This document shows, one piece after another, positions 26,073 through 38,385 of a stretch of DNA of 64,000 nt. The notes beneath the pieces were generated by a model that saw only the letters and a list, made by a program, of their open reading frames with translations, did not search any database and was not told the origin of the DNA. Position 1 is the stretch's first letter. Each line of letters starts with the position of its first letter. Source of the stretch: Phalacrocorax aristotelis (Eukaryota; Chordata; Aves; Suliformes; Phalacrocoracidae). The position numbers and the translations under genes are program-made. The stretch lies in contig NC_134276.1 in the NCBI RefSeq assembly GCF_949628215.1, positions 37,278,067 to 37,342,066 of the forward strand, given 5' to 3'.

Positions 26073-27463
26073 TGTGGTGAGTTGACCTTAGCCAGCTGCC
26101 AGGTGCCCACCCAGCCGCTATCCCACTTCCCCTCCTTAGCAGTAGAGGGGAGAAATTAAGAAGAAAAGGCTCATGGGTCAAGATGAAGATAAGGACATCA
26201 CTCACCAATAACCATCACAGACAAAAGAGACTCAACCTGGGGAAGATTAATTTAGTTTATTGTCAATTAAAAATAGAGTAGAATAGTCAGAAAGAAAACT
26301 CTATCCACTTTTGGGCTCCCCAGTTTAAGAAAGACAGGGAACTGTTTGAGCAAGTCCAGCGGAGAGCTACCAAGACAATAAGGGGACTGGAACCTCTCCC
26401 TTATGAGGAAAGGCTGAGAGACCCGCGTTTGTTCAGCCTGGAGAAGAGAAGACTGAGGGGGGATTTCATCAATACCTACAAATATCTAAAGGGAGGGTGT
26501 CAAGAGGATGGGACTAGGCTCTTTTCAATAGTGCTCAATGACAGGCCAAGGGGCAATGGGCTCAAGTTGGAACACAGGAAGTTCCACCTCAATATGAGAA
26601 AAAGCTTCTTTCCTGTGAGGTTAACAGAGCAGTGGCACAGGCTGCCCAGGGAGGCTGTAGAGTCTCCTTCCCTTGAGACATTCAGTACCCACCTGGACGC
26701 ATTCCTGTGCCCCCTGCTCTAGGTGTCCCTGCTCAAGCAGGGTGGTTAGACAAGATGATCTCCAGAGGTCCCTTCCAACCCCTACCATTCTGTGATCCTG
26801 TGAAAAGAAAACTAAACCCCCGTTCCCTCCACCCCCCTTTTTTCCCAGGCTCAACTTTGCTGCTTCATTCCTGACTCCTCTACCTCCTCCCCATGTTGAT
26901 CAGTGCAGGATTATGGGGAACGGAAGGTTCAGGTCACTCCATAACAGCTCCTTTCTGCCACTCCTTCTTCCTCATGCTTTTTCCCTACCCCAGCGTGGGG
27001 TCTCCACTGGCTGCAGCTTCTTCCAGGGCACATACACCTGCTCTGGTGTGCGGTTTTCCATCAGCTGCAGTGTGAATATCTGCTACACCATGTTCCTCCA
27101 TAGGCTACAGGGGGACAATCTGCTTCACCATCATCTTCTCCAGGGGCATCTCTGCTCTGGTGCCTGGAACACCTCCTCTCCCTCCTTCTTCACTGACCTG
27201 GATGTCTGCAGGGCTGCTTCGCTCACATTTTTTCTCACTCCCCCTTCACGCAGATGCTGTGCAATGTTTTTTACCCCTTCTTAAACTTGTTTTTCCTGAG
27301 GTGCCACCGCCTTGGCTGCTGGGCTCAGCTGTGCCCTGCAGTGGGTCCATTGGAGCTGACTAGAGCTGGCTGTGCCCAGCACCGGGCAGCCCTGGCCTTT
27401 CCTCACAGAGACCACCCCTGTAGCCCCCACACTGACAATACCTTGCCATGGACATCCACTACA
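26073..27463 (-). mobile_element. Endogenous retrovirus solo LTR, interrupted by a CR1
   Basis: A solo LTR beginning TGTGGTGAGTTGACC at 26073 and ending CATCCACTACA at 27463. It is recognised from memory as a common avian ERV LTR with a GC-rich middle of repeated 'ctccagc/ggtgtg' type segments. The sense direction is probably minus, because AATAAA lies on the minus strand at 26261-26256, near the end expected for the LTR 3' side. No gag, pol or env sequence flanks it. The flanking pentamers TTCAT and TTAAT differ at one base and may be a decayed target-site duplication. A CR1 (26301-26803) splits it, leaving about 890 bp of LTR. Confidence 0.7.
26301..26803 (+). mobile_element. CR1 fragment nested in the LTR
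   Basis: A 5'-truncated plus-strand CR1 starts at the 'ttttgggctccccag' block. It contains [20 protein letters not shown] and [18 protein letters not shown], and ends with CTGTGATCCTGTGA. It is flanked by AAAGAAAACT at 26291-26300 and again at 26804-26813, a 10-bp direct repeat. The LTR resumes immediately after it, so the CR1 landed in an existing LTR. Confidence 0.9.
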
Positions 27464-29652
27464 TTAATCCATATAGAAAACAATTTTGGTTTAATTTGGT
27501 TTAGTTATAAAAAAAAGCAAATAAATCTTGAGACTACCTTTCTCCTGATGTATGCTGTGATCATGAAATCTAATCAATTTAATTAAAATAGACATTTTCT
27601 CACAAATTCTATTGATTTGGATGAACTCCCATTTCTCCAAGAAATACTTTTCTCATTAAAAAATATCAACCAGCCAATTATTATTAATGTTTTAAGCCAA
27701 CCTCAGCAGGCTAACTAAGCTTCTTTAATAACAGAAAAGGTTTAGAAAACAATCTGCCATGGAAATTTTAAAATTCAAATAAACCCTAAAAATTTCCTGT
27801 TAATTTGAATATTTAAATGCAATTTAGAAAGGCACTTAGCAACTTTAGTCTCTCCCACAGCATATTCAGTGATTATATTCTACCTAACACATGAAATTAC
27901 ATGTGAAAATAGATAAGAACATTTTCCTCACTGTTCAGAGAGAGTTGAGTGCTAGGATGTCCATTTTGATGACATTGCTAGGGGAAGACAAAAGTGAGAA
28001 ACGCCTGGATTTGGGGTTCTGAAGATAACAATAACTGGGCTTTTTGTGCAACAGTATTTCCCACAGTGTCCCCTGTCTCAGTAGATGACATCCTATAAGC
28101 ATGCCTTGAAGAGGCAGATGGAGGATGGGGTTCTGTGCCTCTGTGTAAGTGGACTTCTTTAATGAAGAGGATAACCAGTTCTTTGCCTTTTAAAAAATAA
28201 AGACAAAATAACAATAGTGCATATTATAATTAATAATAATCACTTTCAGAATACCTTACAGCTTCAAAACACTATGGAACCATTAAGTAATTAATGTTTA
28301 CTTAATAAAATTAACATAATTCAATATGCAAAGACTTTGAAACAACAGAAGAGTTTTAAAACACACAAGCCAGATCCCCGAGCCCACCTGAGAAGCTGCA
28401 CAACTTTATAGTCAGGTTCTACACAAACCGTTGTTGTGCCATGTATTTGCAGTGCCCAATGGCAGCAGAACAGATCAGCAGAATAAATAAACTGGAAAAC
28501 CATAAAGTCTCAAAGGAGATCCAGACTCTCCAGAGGGTCAAAATCGCATACCTTGGTGTTCAAGCTACTCATGCTACTAACAGTCAGGAAATAATTGACC
28601 AGATAAAGGGCTTTTTTCTTCTTGTAAACAGTATAAGATTTTATTGCTAATTGATTCTTACAGCTCATTCACAGTATGATTCTGCATTTTTATATACTTA
28701 GAAGTTCTGTTGACTTAAATAGGAGTAGTGAGTGTACAAGGAATGGAGAATAAGGCCTTTGAAGTTCAGTATCATTATTTAGATTTCAGGCATGCCTGGA
28801 GACAGCACTCTAGATTAATAAAATGCTTTGCTTCAATTAGCTCTCTGTCTCTTGCATCCCTCCCCAATTCCCTCTGCCCTTGTTTAACATACTCCCTTAT
28901 CCCTTCGCATTATCCAGACAGGTGCTCTCTGCTACCACAGACTGCTGGAAGTTTCATGGAGAAGGTTTAGTGTGAAGAGGAGGGTATGTATTTGTTTCTT
29001 AGTTCTGATGCAGGAAAGGAGAATGTGTGAGTCTCTATATGAGTCTGATTTGTTTTCCCTGAGTATTGTTTCAGAGATCCTTTAAAAGTATCTCTGAAAA
29101 AAATAAAGATCTTAAAATATCTCCTAAATAGATACGCTCATTTCTGTGTATGGCAAGCATATTTTCACAATCTAGCAAAGAACATGTACATCAAAGGAGT
29201 ATTACTTCTAGCTGATTAATTTTGAGGGAGGGGGAAGGCAATATAAAAGAAAAAATATATATTCTTTTGTATATATGAAAGAAATCTTTATTGTAGTGGA
29301 ACTCAGATTTCTGCCCTGATTTTCTCTGGTGTTCCACTGTAATAAGTTCCCTCATTTCAGATTTCCTTGAAAGAGGCTTAGGAGCATAATGCAACGGCCA
29401 CTGAAAACTGACGCATCCTACAAAGTGGGGGCAGGAAATTATAAGTTTCACACTGAGTTCAATGGGAAAGTCATAAGGCCCTGCTCCTTCTCCCTTGGGG
29501 TATTTTCCTATTTTATTGTCAGTACTATAATAGGCAATCAGTTCCTGAAATGGTGCCCTGCTGTCTAGATGAAGCATTTATAGGTTTTTTAAGCAGTCCA
29601 TTTGAACACTGCAGAATAAAAAAGTCAGCCCTTGTAAGTTCAGATTTTAGGG
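27464..29652. other. Gene-free AT-rich sequence
   Basis: No gene or named repeat is recognised. Short open frames on both strands lack family motifs. Confidence 0.6.
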
Positions 29653-29721
29653 CCCTGATCCTGCACTGAACTATGTGTTAGCAAACCTCCTGCCCACTTG
29701 GAATTCAATGCAGGATCAGGG
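29653..29721. repeat. Short inverted repeat (13-bp arms), MITE-like
   Basis: CCCTGATCCTGCA at 29653-29665 is mirrored exactly by TGCAGGATCAGGG at 29709-29721, separated by 43 bp that include 'ttcaatg'. The arms resemble palindromic non-autonomous DNA-transposon repeats that I recall from turtles and crocodilians, but the family is not confirmed. Confidence 0.6.
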
Positions 29722-32700
29722 TCTCGATTTCTATATTTTCCACTGCAATTCAGACCTTTATTTGTCACAGCTGGAAACAACATCACAAATAAAAATGCTT
29801 CTAAAAACCAAAGTCTATCCCTTTTAGCCTTTTAGAAGTTAACTTTCCTAGATTTATGCACATATATTTACATAGTAATCCTCTGAATGGAGATACTGCT
29901 TCTAATGAATTAGGGGATTACTACAAAAAATATATAAATCATCACAGATGTTTTCCATGCAGAAACCCTCACTTTGAAAAAAAAAAGAAATCTGTTCAAA
30001 TCTCAATGGAAAAAATTCTTTTTGAGGGCCTACACCACAAACCAGTTCCAGAAAAGACCTTATGGGCCAGACACAATATGAGATTTAGACCTAAAATGAA
30101 ACTAAGATAATTTAGGCATCACTTAAGGTCAGTCTAAATTGGGAGATAGAAGCCCAAACTTGACTACAGCCCAGACTAAGACGATTTCTGTCCCACTCGA
30201 AGGACGGTCAGAGAACCCTTTCTATGATCACTTGACTTTTCTGGATACAATGGCTTAATTGCAAGAACAAAGGCAAACATTTGTCTCACCAACTTGCTGC
30301 TCATGTCTCAGGAGGTCACAGATTTTTGTGGTCAAGGCCACTGCTGTACGGTGGAACAGGAGGCATTCAGTTGCGTCAAGATTCAAAAATCTGCTTACTG
30401 GATGAATGATTTAACTGCCAGCCTACAGTTCAAAAGACATGGAGTGCAATTTATCACCACTTTTCAAACTCATTCCCTTTGGTGCCTATTCCCCCAAGGG
30501 GGGTAGGCTCTCAAAATCAGCATCTCACTCTTTTCATCTGAATTCTTTCACATCAGAGCAAGAATTTATTCATGGGAACTAGCTACTTACTCTCAGCTGA
30601 GTGACATATATCTGAGTTCTCCACACCATTTTCATTCTTGGGCTCAATTAACCTTGTCACATGTTAAATGAAAAAGAAAGATGATAGCATAAGCAGGACC
30701 GAATTCTCCATGAAGAATTTTTTTTTAAGATACATTGAAAGGCTGAGGACATGGCTTCGTAAGTGGATGTAAAGATTCATATGGCATCCTATCCCAAATT
30801 CCAGCTAGCCAGTTATAAGCTGAGCCCAGTTCCAAGGCTGGATGGTAGTGTTAACACAGCGCTAAGCCCAAGTTAACCAAGCATCAGGAGGCTCCTGAGA
30901 AAATAAGAGCACTGGCAACTTTGCAGCTTTGAAAGGCTTGAGACTGTTTTAGTCACTCCCTCAGCCTCAATGAATGGTCCTATTCAGTAGCAAGTGATTA
31001 CCCTTAAGAGCAGGACCTATACGCACTCTGATAGAGAGCAAGTAGAGACACCCTACTGTGACTGTTTTTTTGGCAAGCCTCACCAGAGGCTTTGGCAACC
31101 TCTCTTCCTCTAAAGTGCTACTGTGCTTTTGCATGGTTGCATTCTTCACGCAAACAAATATCCATGCCAACCCTAAGAACATGAAGAACTGGTAATAATT
31201 ATTGTTTTCACTGCTGGATAGCAGACAACAACTGCAACATCAAGAAATATCATACTTTCAGAACATATTTTTTAGAAAATGATTTACTTCCTTTAGCTTA
31301 AGTAATAAATTCCAGTTATCTGACAACATATTTGAATTGTGTTTTCATTATATGCATGTATATTTTACAATGGATTACAATTTTAATTAAGGCCCCATGT
31401 GGTTATCAGAATAGAGTAATTAGTAACTTCCAATAACAATTTTATTATAATGTTTGTGAAATAATATATTAAAAAATTTTAGAACAAAATGAAACAAATT
31501 GAAATGTTGAATGTCTTGAAGATCACACCATTTGAGCCCAAACAAAATGTTTCTGTTATTCAGGTTTTTTTACTCCATTCCATGTTTGACAAAGTATTGT
31601 TGGTAGATATATGTTCATATAATTTCAAAGCTGGAAAATATTTACTTGCTTGTATTAAAAATATCTCTTTATAGTATTTCTAATGCTCACGTAACCTGGC
31701 CTCCTCTGGACTAGTTTGTGAATTTTAATTCTGGGAAGAAGGGCAAAACAAGGTCCACAAAAAACTGTGATAAAGAAAAGAGGTGAAAGGGAAAGAAATG
31801 CAAATGGAAAGAGGCATCAGAGGGCAAATGTTTTTAGAAACAGAATAGGAGCAATACATCATCTGTTCACAATGTTAACAGTGAAAATTATTTCCAACTT
31901 TTGTGCAATGGTCTATCATTTGCATGAAACATAATACCCTATCTAAAAATCACTTAGGGCAGGTGTCTGCCTAACTTCTACTGGTGTTAACAGCTGTTGG
32001 GGTGGGAATAAGCAGAGTTTTATTGCTTGTTCACTTGCCTACAGGCAGCAGCTCTTTGCAACACATTCCCTTCATAAACCTTGTTGGCCAAAACCAGGGA
32101 ATTTTAAGACCTGTTCACAAGAGGGAAGTCCCCTATCTCTAAAAAAGATAAAATGTTCTTGGCAAGATGACTCCAAAGGTTTTGCTGAGGCACTGAAAAT
32201 TTGTGCTGGCCTGAAGGCTTTGCTCTGCCAACAAGCACAATTTATTCTGTCTTGTGAGGAACGCCACAGTGAGTATGCAGTACGCAGTGAAGTTTCTGCT
32301 AGGCAAGGTGAGAGTTCCTATCTCCTAGAGCTTTGGGTTGTGATACAGGAACAATTTAGACTGCCAACAATATGTGTGTTAATGACTAGTCTTGCTTCCA
32401 AGATCTCAGCGGCAAATGACTCATCTCATGTATTACAGTACCTCCTAACCTCTTGATACTGGCTAGATGCTAAACAGACTAAAGACCTACTGGAGAAAAA
32501 TGTTATTACAGAGCTCTGAGTTATACCATATTCCAAATGCACCAAGGCTGAGAAGGCCATGTAGGTGGAAGATGTCACTCCTACTATATGGATCTTCATT
32601 ACTGAAATTCCCACACTAGCTCTTTTTGACTCCAAGTCTTTTGTTTACAAATGAAAAATGGGATCTCTAGTTTGATACTTAATTCTCACGCCAAGTATTT

Positions 32701-34530
32701 TTGAATGTGTCTTTTGTTTACTTGTAGTTGACATGCAGGGGTTTTCTGGTCTAAGGGCCAAAAAAACAAGATATAAACAAACAATGACATAAGACCTAAC
32801 CACTATTTGTGTTAATTTTTGGTGGCTCTCTCCTACATGTAACCAATATATATATGTTTATATTTTATTACAGTTTTAAATTATTTGGACCAGCACCTAG
32901 AAAGCAAAGGAAGACAGTGATAATTTCTATCAGTGATTCTTTTGTCATCTCTTTGACTCCAGCACAAGGTCTGTGGTTTTCATTTATCTTCAACAATCTA
33001 CTGATCAAATATTTATCGTCCTAGTTCTCTTACCCTGATGGGGGAATGCCACTGGTATTTCCATGAGAAATTCTACTTCTTCAAAAAGTATAGAAGACAA
33101 AAGTTTTAATTAACCCGATGATGGGATATATGATCTTAAACCTCCTGTTTTTTAACACTCTCTCCCCCACAATGTTTCAAAATACCTTTCCTCTCAGATG
33201 GTGTAAATTAATAATGTCACCAGATTAATCTCAGTGCAGCTGTCTTCAAACTAATTTAAATCTGAATGTTGGTATTTTAATTTCACCACTGTAGAAGGTT
33301 TACCTGTGTGCCTTTATGTCTACTGGTTATGAGTTAATCTATTGTAAGGCATCACCTCCTTCAGACCCAGTCTCACTTACTCAGCAAGAATTCTTGTGGT
33401 TTTCATATGAGCAGAAGCTTTGGAGGAGACACTATCTAATACTGGCAAAAAAACTTAGAAGTAAAGGGATAAAAATGAACCAGATGCAAAAGATTTTGTC
33501 TGACAAGTCTCCTAAGACTCCATGTCATCTGCTTCTCAGGAAAAGGAATCCTACAATATGTGTATGTCTTAGAATAGAGGAATATTTTCAGAAGTTTTGA
33601 AGATTTCAATACAAACTAAAATTTCAGACTTAGAGTTCCTTGTATGGAGACATTATTTCTCTGTTTCTACTGTTTCTGCTGAAGTAATTTTACCTGACAC
33701 CTACTGGGGTTGTAATTGCCTTTTGAGGGAGCTGCTTCATGAGGAAATTTTATTCCCTGATAGACTATTACAGCTAGTTCTTACTTCTTTTTTTTCACTC
33801 CCATCTGATTTAGCTCCTAGTTTATTACCCTCTAAGATAATGATACCGCACTTGACACAAGTATGTTTCATTCTCTGTCTACACTACAGTCATCCATGTC
33901 ATCCATTTTTTCTCATATCAAGATCCTCCATTGAACTTGTGATCCCTCCCAATGCTCTGTAGTTCATTACATTTATTCCAAGGTCATCAATGGAATATCA
34001 ATAAATTCCTATCAATGATAATCCTGGATCTTAATAATTTTTCTTCTAACACAAAACTTTTTCTCTAAGGAAACGAACCCTTGTTTTTATTCACGGTATT
34101 TTCAGATGTTATCAGACAATGATCCAAATTGCTGTAGAGATTTTCTTGAGGAAAAAATCCCTCTTCAGATGTGCAAACAGGTGGCAGCTTTAAATGATTG
34201 AATCAACTTCTGTTCGTTCTAAGTCAGATTCCCAGACTTAACACAGGCTAACTTTAGGAAAAAAGTGAGCACATACTTAAATCAAACTTTTGCTTCAGAA
34301 GAGCTTGGAGTAAATTCAAAAGGTGAGTACTGAGCAGGAATTCTACATTCACATACAACAGCTGCAGCACAACGCAGCACAGTGCTTGAAGTACTGAAGA
34401 GCAGGGGGGAACTGGGCACTGGCTTCCCTACCCAGTTTACATTAAAATCCCATTAGATAAAAACACTTGTGGTGACAGCAAGAATATGTACCAGAATGCA
34501 AAACTGTCTCTTCTCTACTCAGTGCAGCAA
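29722..34530. other. Gene-free AT-rich sequence
   Basis: No gene, RNA or clear transposon is recognised in this 4.8 kb. Open frames up to about 120 codons (for example 33597-33962 plus) have no recognisable motif. Confidence 0.6.
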
Positions 34531-34612
34531 CTTATGAAATAGGAGAAATAGGTTTTAGTCCAAATCTCCCGCTTCGTAGCAATTGCTTTAACCACCAGTC
34601 TACTGTGTGAAA
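34531..34612 (-). repeat. Possible tRNA-derived SINE head
   Basis: The reverse complement contains TAGACTGGTGGTTAAAGCA, resembling the Pol III A-box region of a tRNA-derived SINE (MIR/CORE-SINE type). About 40 bp further on is a decayed B-box-like segment. It is strongly diverged and the body is not evident. Confidence 0.4.
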
Positions 34613-37214
34613 GGCAGATTCCTAAATGAGGTCCATCCTCATCCAGGCAGCTAATTGTGTCTTAGAGTTAGGTTCTCAGATTGGAAGGGAAAGGGTGTTT
34701 AGACACCTATTTTTATCATTTCTAGTTGACCAAACCTGAAATCACCCTGCTCAGTACTCCAACATTTGTATATTCTGTTCTTAGGTGCCTAATTCAGCAA
34801 AATTCAGTTCCTGAGATACAGCAAATAACCTACAATAGCACACAAGCTTTCCTTTGGAGCTGGTCCTTAGGCTACAACTACTGCTTTAGGTATCTACATC
34901 TGAAGGTTTTGTACCAGTGACATTTGCAAATCTCTGATATCACTTAGGAGGTGACTAACATTTCCACTGGTAATATCCCCACTGTAACTAAGCTATTGCC
35001 AGAGGCCATGCATATTAACACCTAACTTCTGACAGCATTAAACTGGTAAGTGTCTAGATCATTAGATTCAAAATTCATAAAATAGACATTATTCAGTGTA
35101 CTCCATAGCAAAGCCTGAAACACATTCTGAGTATTTCAGCTATACTGGAATATCTACAAGAGTTTTGGCAGGATCCCAAGTCAGCCAAATCTTTGAGGTG
35201 GACCAGTCTAGATCTTTTCCCTAGAGTGACCTCTCTAAAGGAGACTGAAACTAGAAAATCCAGGCTTTAACAGTCTTTCAACTAGGATAGCTAATTCTTT
35301 TTAGACAGAAAAGCCAAAGTGACTAGGACAGTCACTAAAAAAACATTAATTAATTTATAAACCATTTTCCCCCACCCATGTTTCTCCATGATCTTAAAGG
35401 TAGGTCCTTGATTCTACACTTTATTTTAGTCAACCTTGCAGCTTCCCAGCTGGAACAAATGGCACAGTCCTCTGCAGTTAGCAGGGACCTTGCTTCTGTC
35501 ACCCCTGAAGCCTCTAACAAGGCTTTAAGTTTGCCCAAGACCTACACGATCCCAATTCATTGCTGTACCTGTCACTGCCTCCTACTCCTCTCACCCCTGG
35601 CATTCCCCAGAACTTCCTATCTCTGTGCTTGCTCAGATGTTCTTTATAAAAGGTCCAAACTCCCCTACAGAAGGAATTCACATGGCCCACTCCTTCTGAA
35701 GGAATATAAACATTATTTTCAACAGTGAATTACAAGAAATTAAAAAAAAAATGTTCTCTGAAGGATTTACAGTTGTGAACCTTACCCTAAGAAAGTTACC
35801 TTTACATCAGGCATGCAAACACCTAGGTCATCCCATTTATTCATGGCACTCTTATTCACCATCTCCTTGTTCAGAGTGCTGGCATTTTTGTATCCCAGGC
35901 CTATCAGCCCAACACACCCTTACACTGCAGAGCAAGGATAGCACCTAATTCTGCAACACTGCAGCAGCAGTCAAGGGCTGTGATATTCTTTTGTAACACT
36001 GCTGCTCTTTTAACAATGACACCCAGAAGCCTAGAGTGCCTAAAGGAAAATTGACATCATGGCTACAGAAATTGTTTGAGACACAAATTAAGCAAACCTC
36101 CAATTTGAACCTATGTTCAAAGCGGTTTAGTTATTTTGTTTGTTTGTTTGTTTGTTTGCTTCAAATTTAGTACTGCCAGTAACATTTACAGGATGAGTTT
36201 CATAAAGGGAATTTGAAGCCATTGATTTCATATGGGTATTATTGGATCTCATAGGAGCCATGAAGCAAAAAAAAAAAAAGAAAAGATTCCATGCAGAAAT
36301 GTTTATCCATTGGTATTCATCTCTTAAAGCTTTCTGTACTCTGTGATAACGTGACCTTTGGATTTTCTATTGACCACCAGACTTGCATTCAATATAATAC
36401 TGTATTTAAATATTAATGTATTAAAGCATATACGAACCATATGTTACCTTTTTTGTTACATTTCTACCTTAACTTATACTAGAGGGTTTAGATTTGAAAA
36501 ACAATGTTAAATATGTCCTTGAAAACTTGTAACTAAATCTTTGTAAATATTACAAAAACAATAATTCTGCATCAGTATGGCGAACAAGTAGCAAAGTGCC
36601 TGAAGAATATAAATTGAATGTTCTCTAGAAGAATTGGTAAAGGTTAAAATTCATCATTTTAACTGATAGGCTTTCTTTGGGAAATAACTGATGCAGTGAA
36701 TACAAAGTGTTATGATAATTTTGTGTTTCTCTTCAGGTTTTTTTTTTCCTTGAAAAACAATATCTCTTCAATAATAAAGCATACCTTTTCCCATTCATTC
36801 TAGAACGAAAGTTTCCTGTAATGCTTGGCTTCATGCACAGTTGATAGTTTTTTTCACTTTAAATGGAAACTTTTTATCTGAATGGAGTGAACACTTCTGT
36901 TCATGTCAGGAGAGGCTGCAATCCTAAAGGAAATACACTGTGACATAGATCTTTTTAGGAAAAGATTTAACCCAGACATGGTATGAAGACTGGTTGCTAA
37001 ATACCACATTTACTACCACAGTTTCCATAGCAATTTTCAGACAGAGGCAGGCAGGAGGCTAAACTGGAAAAATAGGCATTAATACAATTTATGCTAGAAA
37101 TAACAGCAGTATTTAGAAGCACCTGTTTGTCCCAGGCACTGCACCAATGATGGTAACAGGTATCTTTTCTTTCCAAAGCCTTACTGTCTAATAAGTGAAG
37201 TAGAAAGATACTGC
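34613..37214. other. Gene-free sequence with a TTTG microsatellite
   Basis: No gene is recognised. It contains a (TTTG)n tract at 36134-36158 and an A-rich run near 36270-36285. Confidence 0.6.
36134..36158 (+). repeat. (TTTG)n microsatellite
   Basis: Six consecutive TTTG units, the first preceded by an extra T. Simple tandem repeat. Confidence 0.85.
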
Positions 37215-37335
37215 CATCTTTCTATAGTTAGAAAATTGAATTACAGAGAAATTGAATGACGCTTTTTCAGTCATATGTGAAGACTGTTACAGAAATGAAC
37301 CCAGGTCTGTTGAGTTTCAGTTCAGGTTATAAACT
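37215..37335 (-). repeat. MIR/CORE-SINE relic
   Basis: The plus strand resembles the antisense of the MIR core. A 'ttacagagaaattgaatgac' block is followed by 'cagtcatatgtgaag' and 'gaacccaggtctgttgagt', in the order and spacing of the known MIR blocks. It is an old, inactive SINE on the minus strand, diverged but recognisable. Confidence 0.6.
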
Positions 37336-37705
37336 GGACTTCAGATTTCCATCAAGTAACTTTGGTCCCTTTAACTATTATTCAAACTGCAGATTAACCC
37401 GCTGTGTTGAATGCCTGAAGAAGCTGACTTGCATGTAAATCAGATATCAATTACTGAAGATTAACTAATTCCAAGTAATATTATTTCTTTCTAGCATGTC
37501 AATACTTCTGCCCACAAAAGACTCTCAGTACAATGTTCTTTGTTAATTTGGGGTGCGAAACAAGTTTTTAATTGCTTTGCTGATTTAAAGCTTAATACTA
37601 TGATTAGACCTTGGTAAAACAGGGGCATACAGGGTCCAGATTTCTTCTTAGCATTTCTGGAAAACTTACTATGTACAAACATTTCCAAAATTTCTCCGTG
37701 AGATA

Positions 37706-38201
37706 ATCACAGAATGGTAGAGGTTGGAAGTGACTTCTGGAGATCATCTTGTCCAACCACCCTGCTTGAGCAGGGACACCCAGAGCAGGGGGCACAGGAA
37801 TGCGTCCAGGTGGGTACTGAATGTCTCAAGGGAAGGAGACTCCACAACCTCCCTGGGCAGCCTGTGCCACTGCTCTGTTAACCTCACAGGAAAGAAGCTT
37901 TTTCTCATATTGAGGTGGAACTTCCTGTGTTCCAACTTGTGCCCATTGCCCCTTGGCCTGTCATTGAGCACTATTGAAAAGAGCCTAGTCCCATCCTCTT
38001 GACACCCTCCCTTTAGATATTTGTAGGTATTGATGAAATCCCCCCTCAGTCTTCTCTTCTCCAGGCTGAACAAACGCGGGTCTCTCAGCCTTTCCTCATA
38101 AGGGAGAGGTTCCAGTCCCCTTATTGTCTTGGTAGCTCTCCGCTGGACTTGCTCAAACAGTTCCCTGTCTTTCTTAAACTGGGGAGCCCAAAAGTGGATA
38201 G
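37706..38201 (-). mobile_element. CR1 3' part of a CR1-LTR-CR1 chimera
   Basis: Minus-strand CR1, nearly identical to the nested CR1 at 26301-26803 and truncated at exactly the same 5' base. It shares private variants such as CCCGCGTTTG where the 13-kb relative has CTTGGGTTTG. Its 3' end is at about 37706. The frame at 38073-37744 carries [20 protein letters not shown] and [18 protein letters not shown]. Confidence 0.9.
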
Positions 38202-38385
38202 AGTTTTCTTTCTGACTATTCTACTCTATTTTTAATTGACAATAAACTAAATTAATCTTCCCCAGGTTGAGTCTCTTTTGTCTGTGATGGTTATTGGTGA
38301 GTGATGTCCTTATCTTCATCTTGACCCATGAGCTTTTTCTTCTTAATTTCTCCCCTGTCCTACTAAGGAGGGGAAATGGGATAGC
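38202..38385 (+). mobile_element. LTR segment trapped between two CR1 pieces
   Basis: About 184 bp matching the LTR sequence at 26117-26300 in reverse complement, including the same LTR/CR1 junction (AGTTTTCTTT at 38202-38211). LTR sense here is probably plus, opposite to the copy at 26 kb. It ends abruptly at GCTATCCC against CR1 sequence. The rest of the LTR is absent. Confidence 0.85.

Noticed and set aside
26893-27586. Several plus-strand frames of 60-123 codons
   Set aside because: They fall in the GC-rich part of the LTR and have no retroviral protein motif. LTRs are non-coding.
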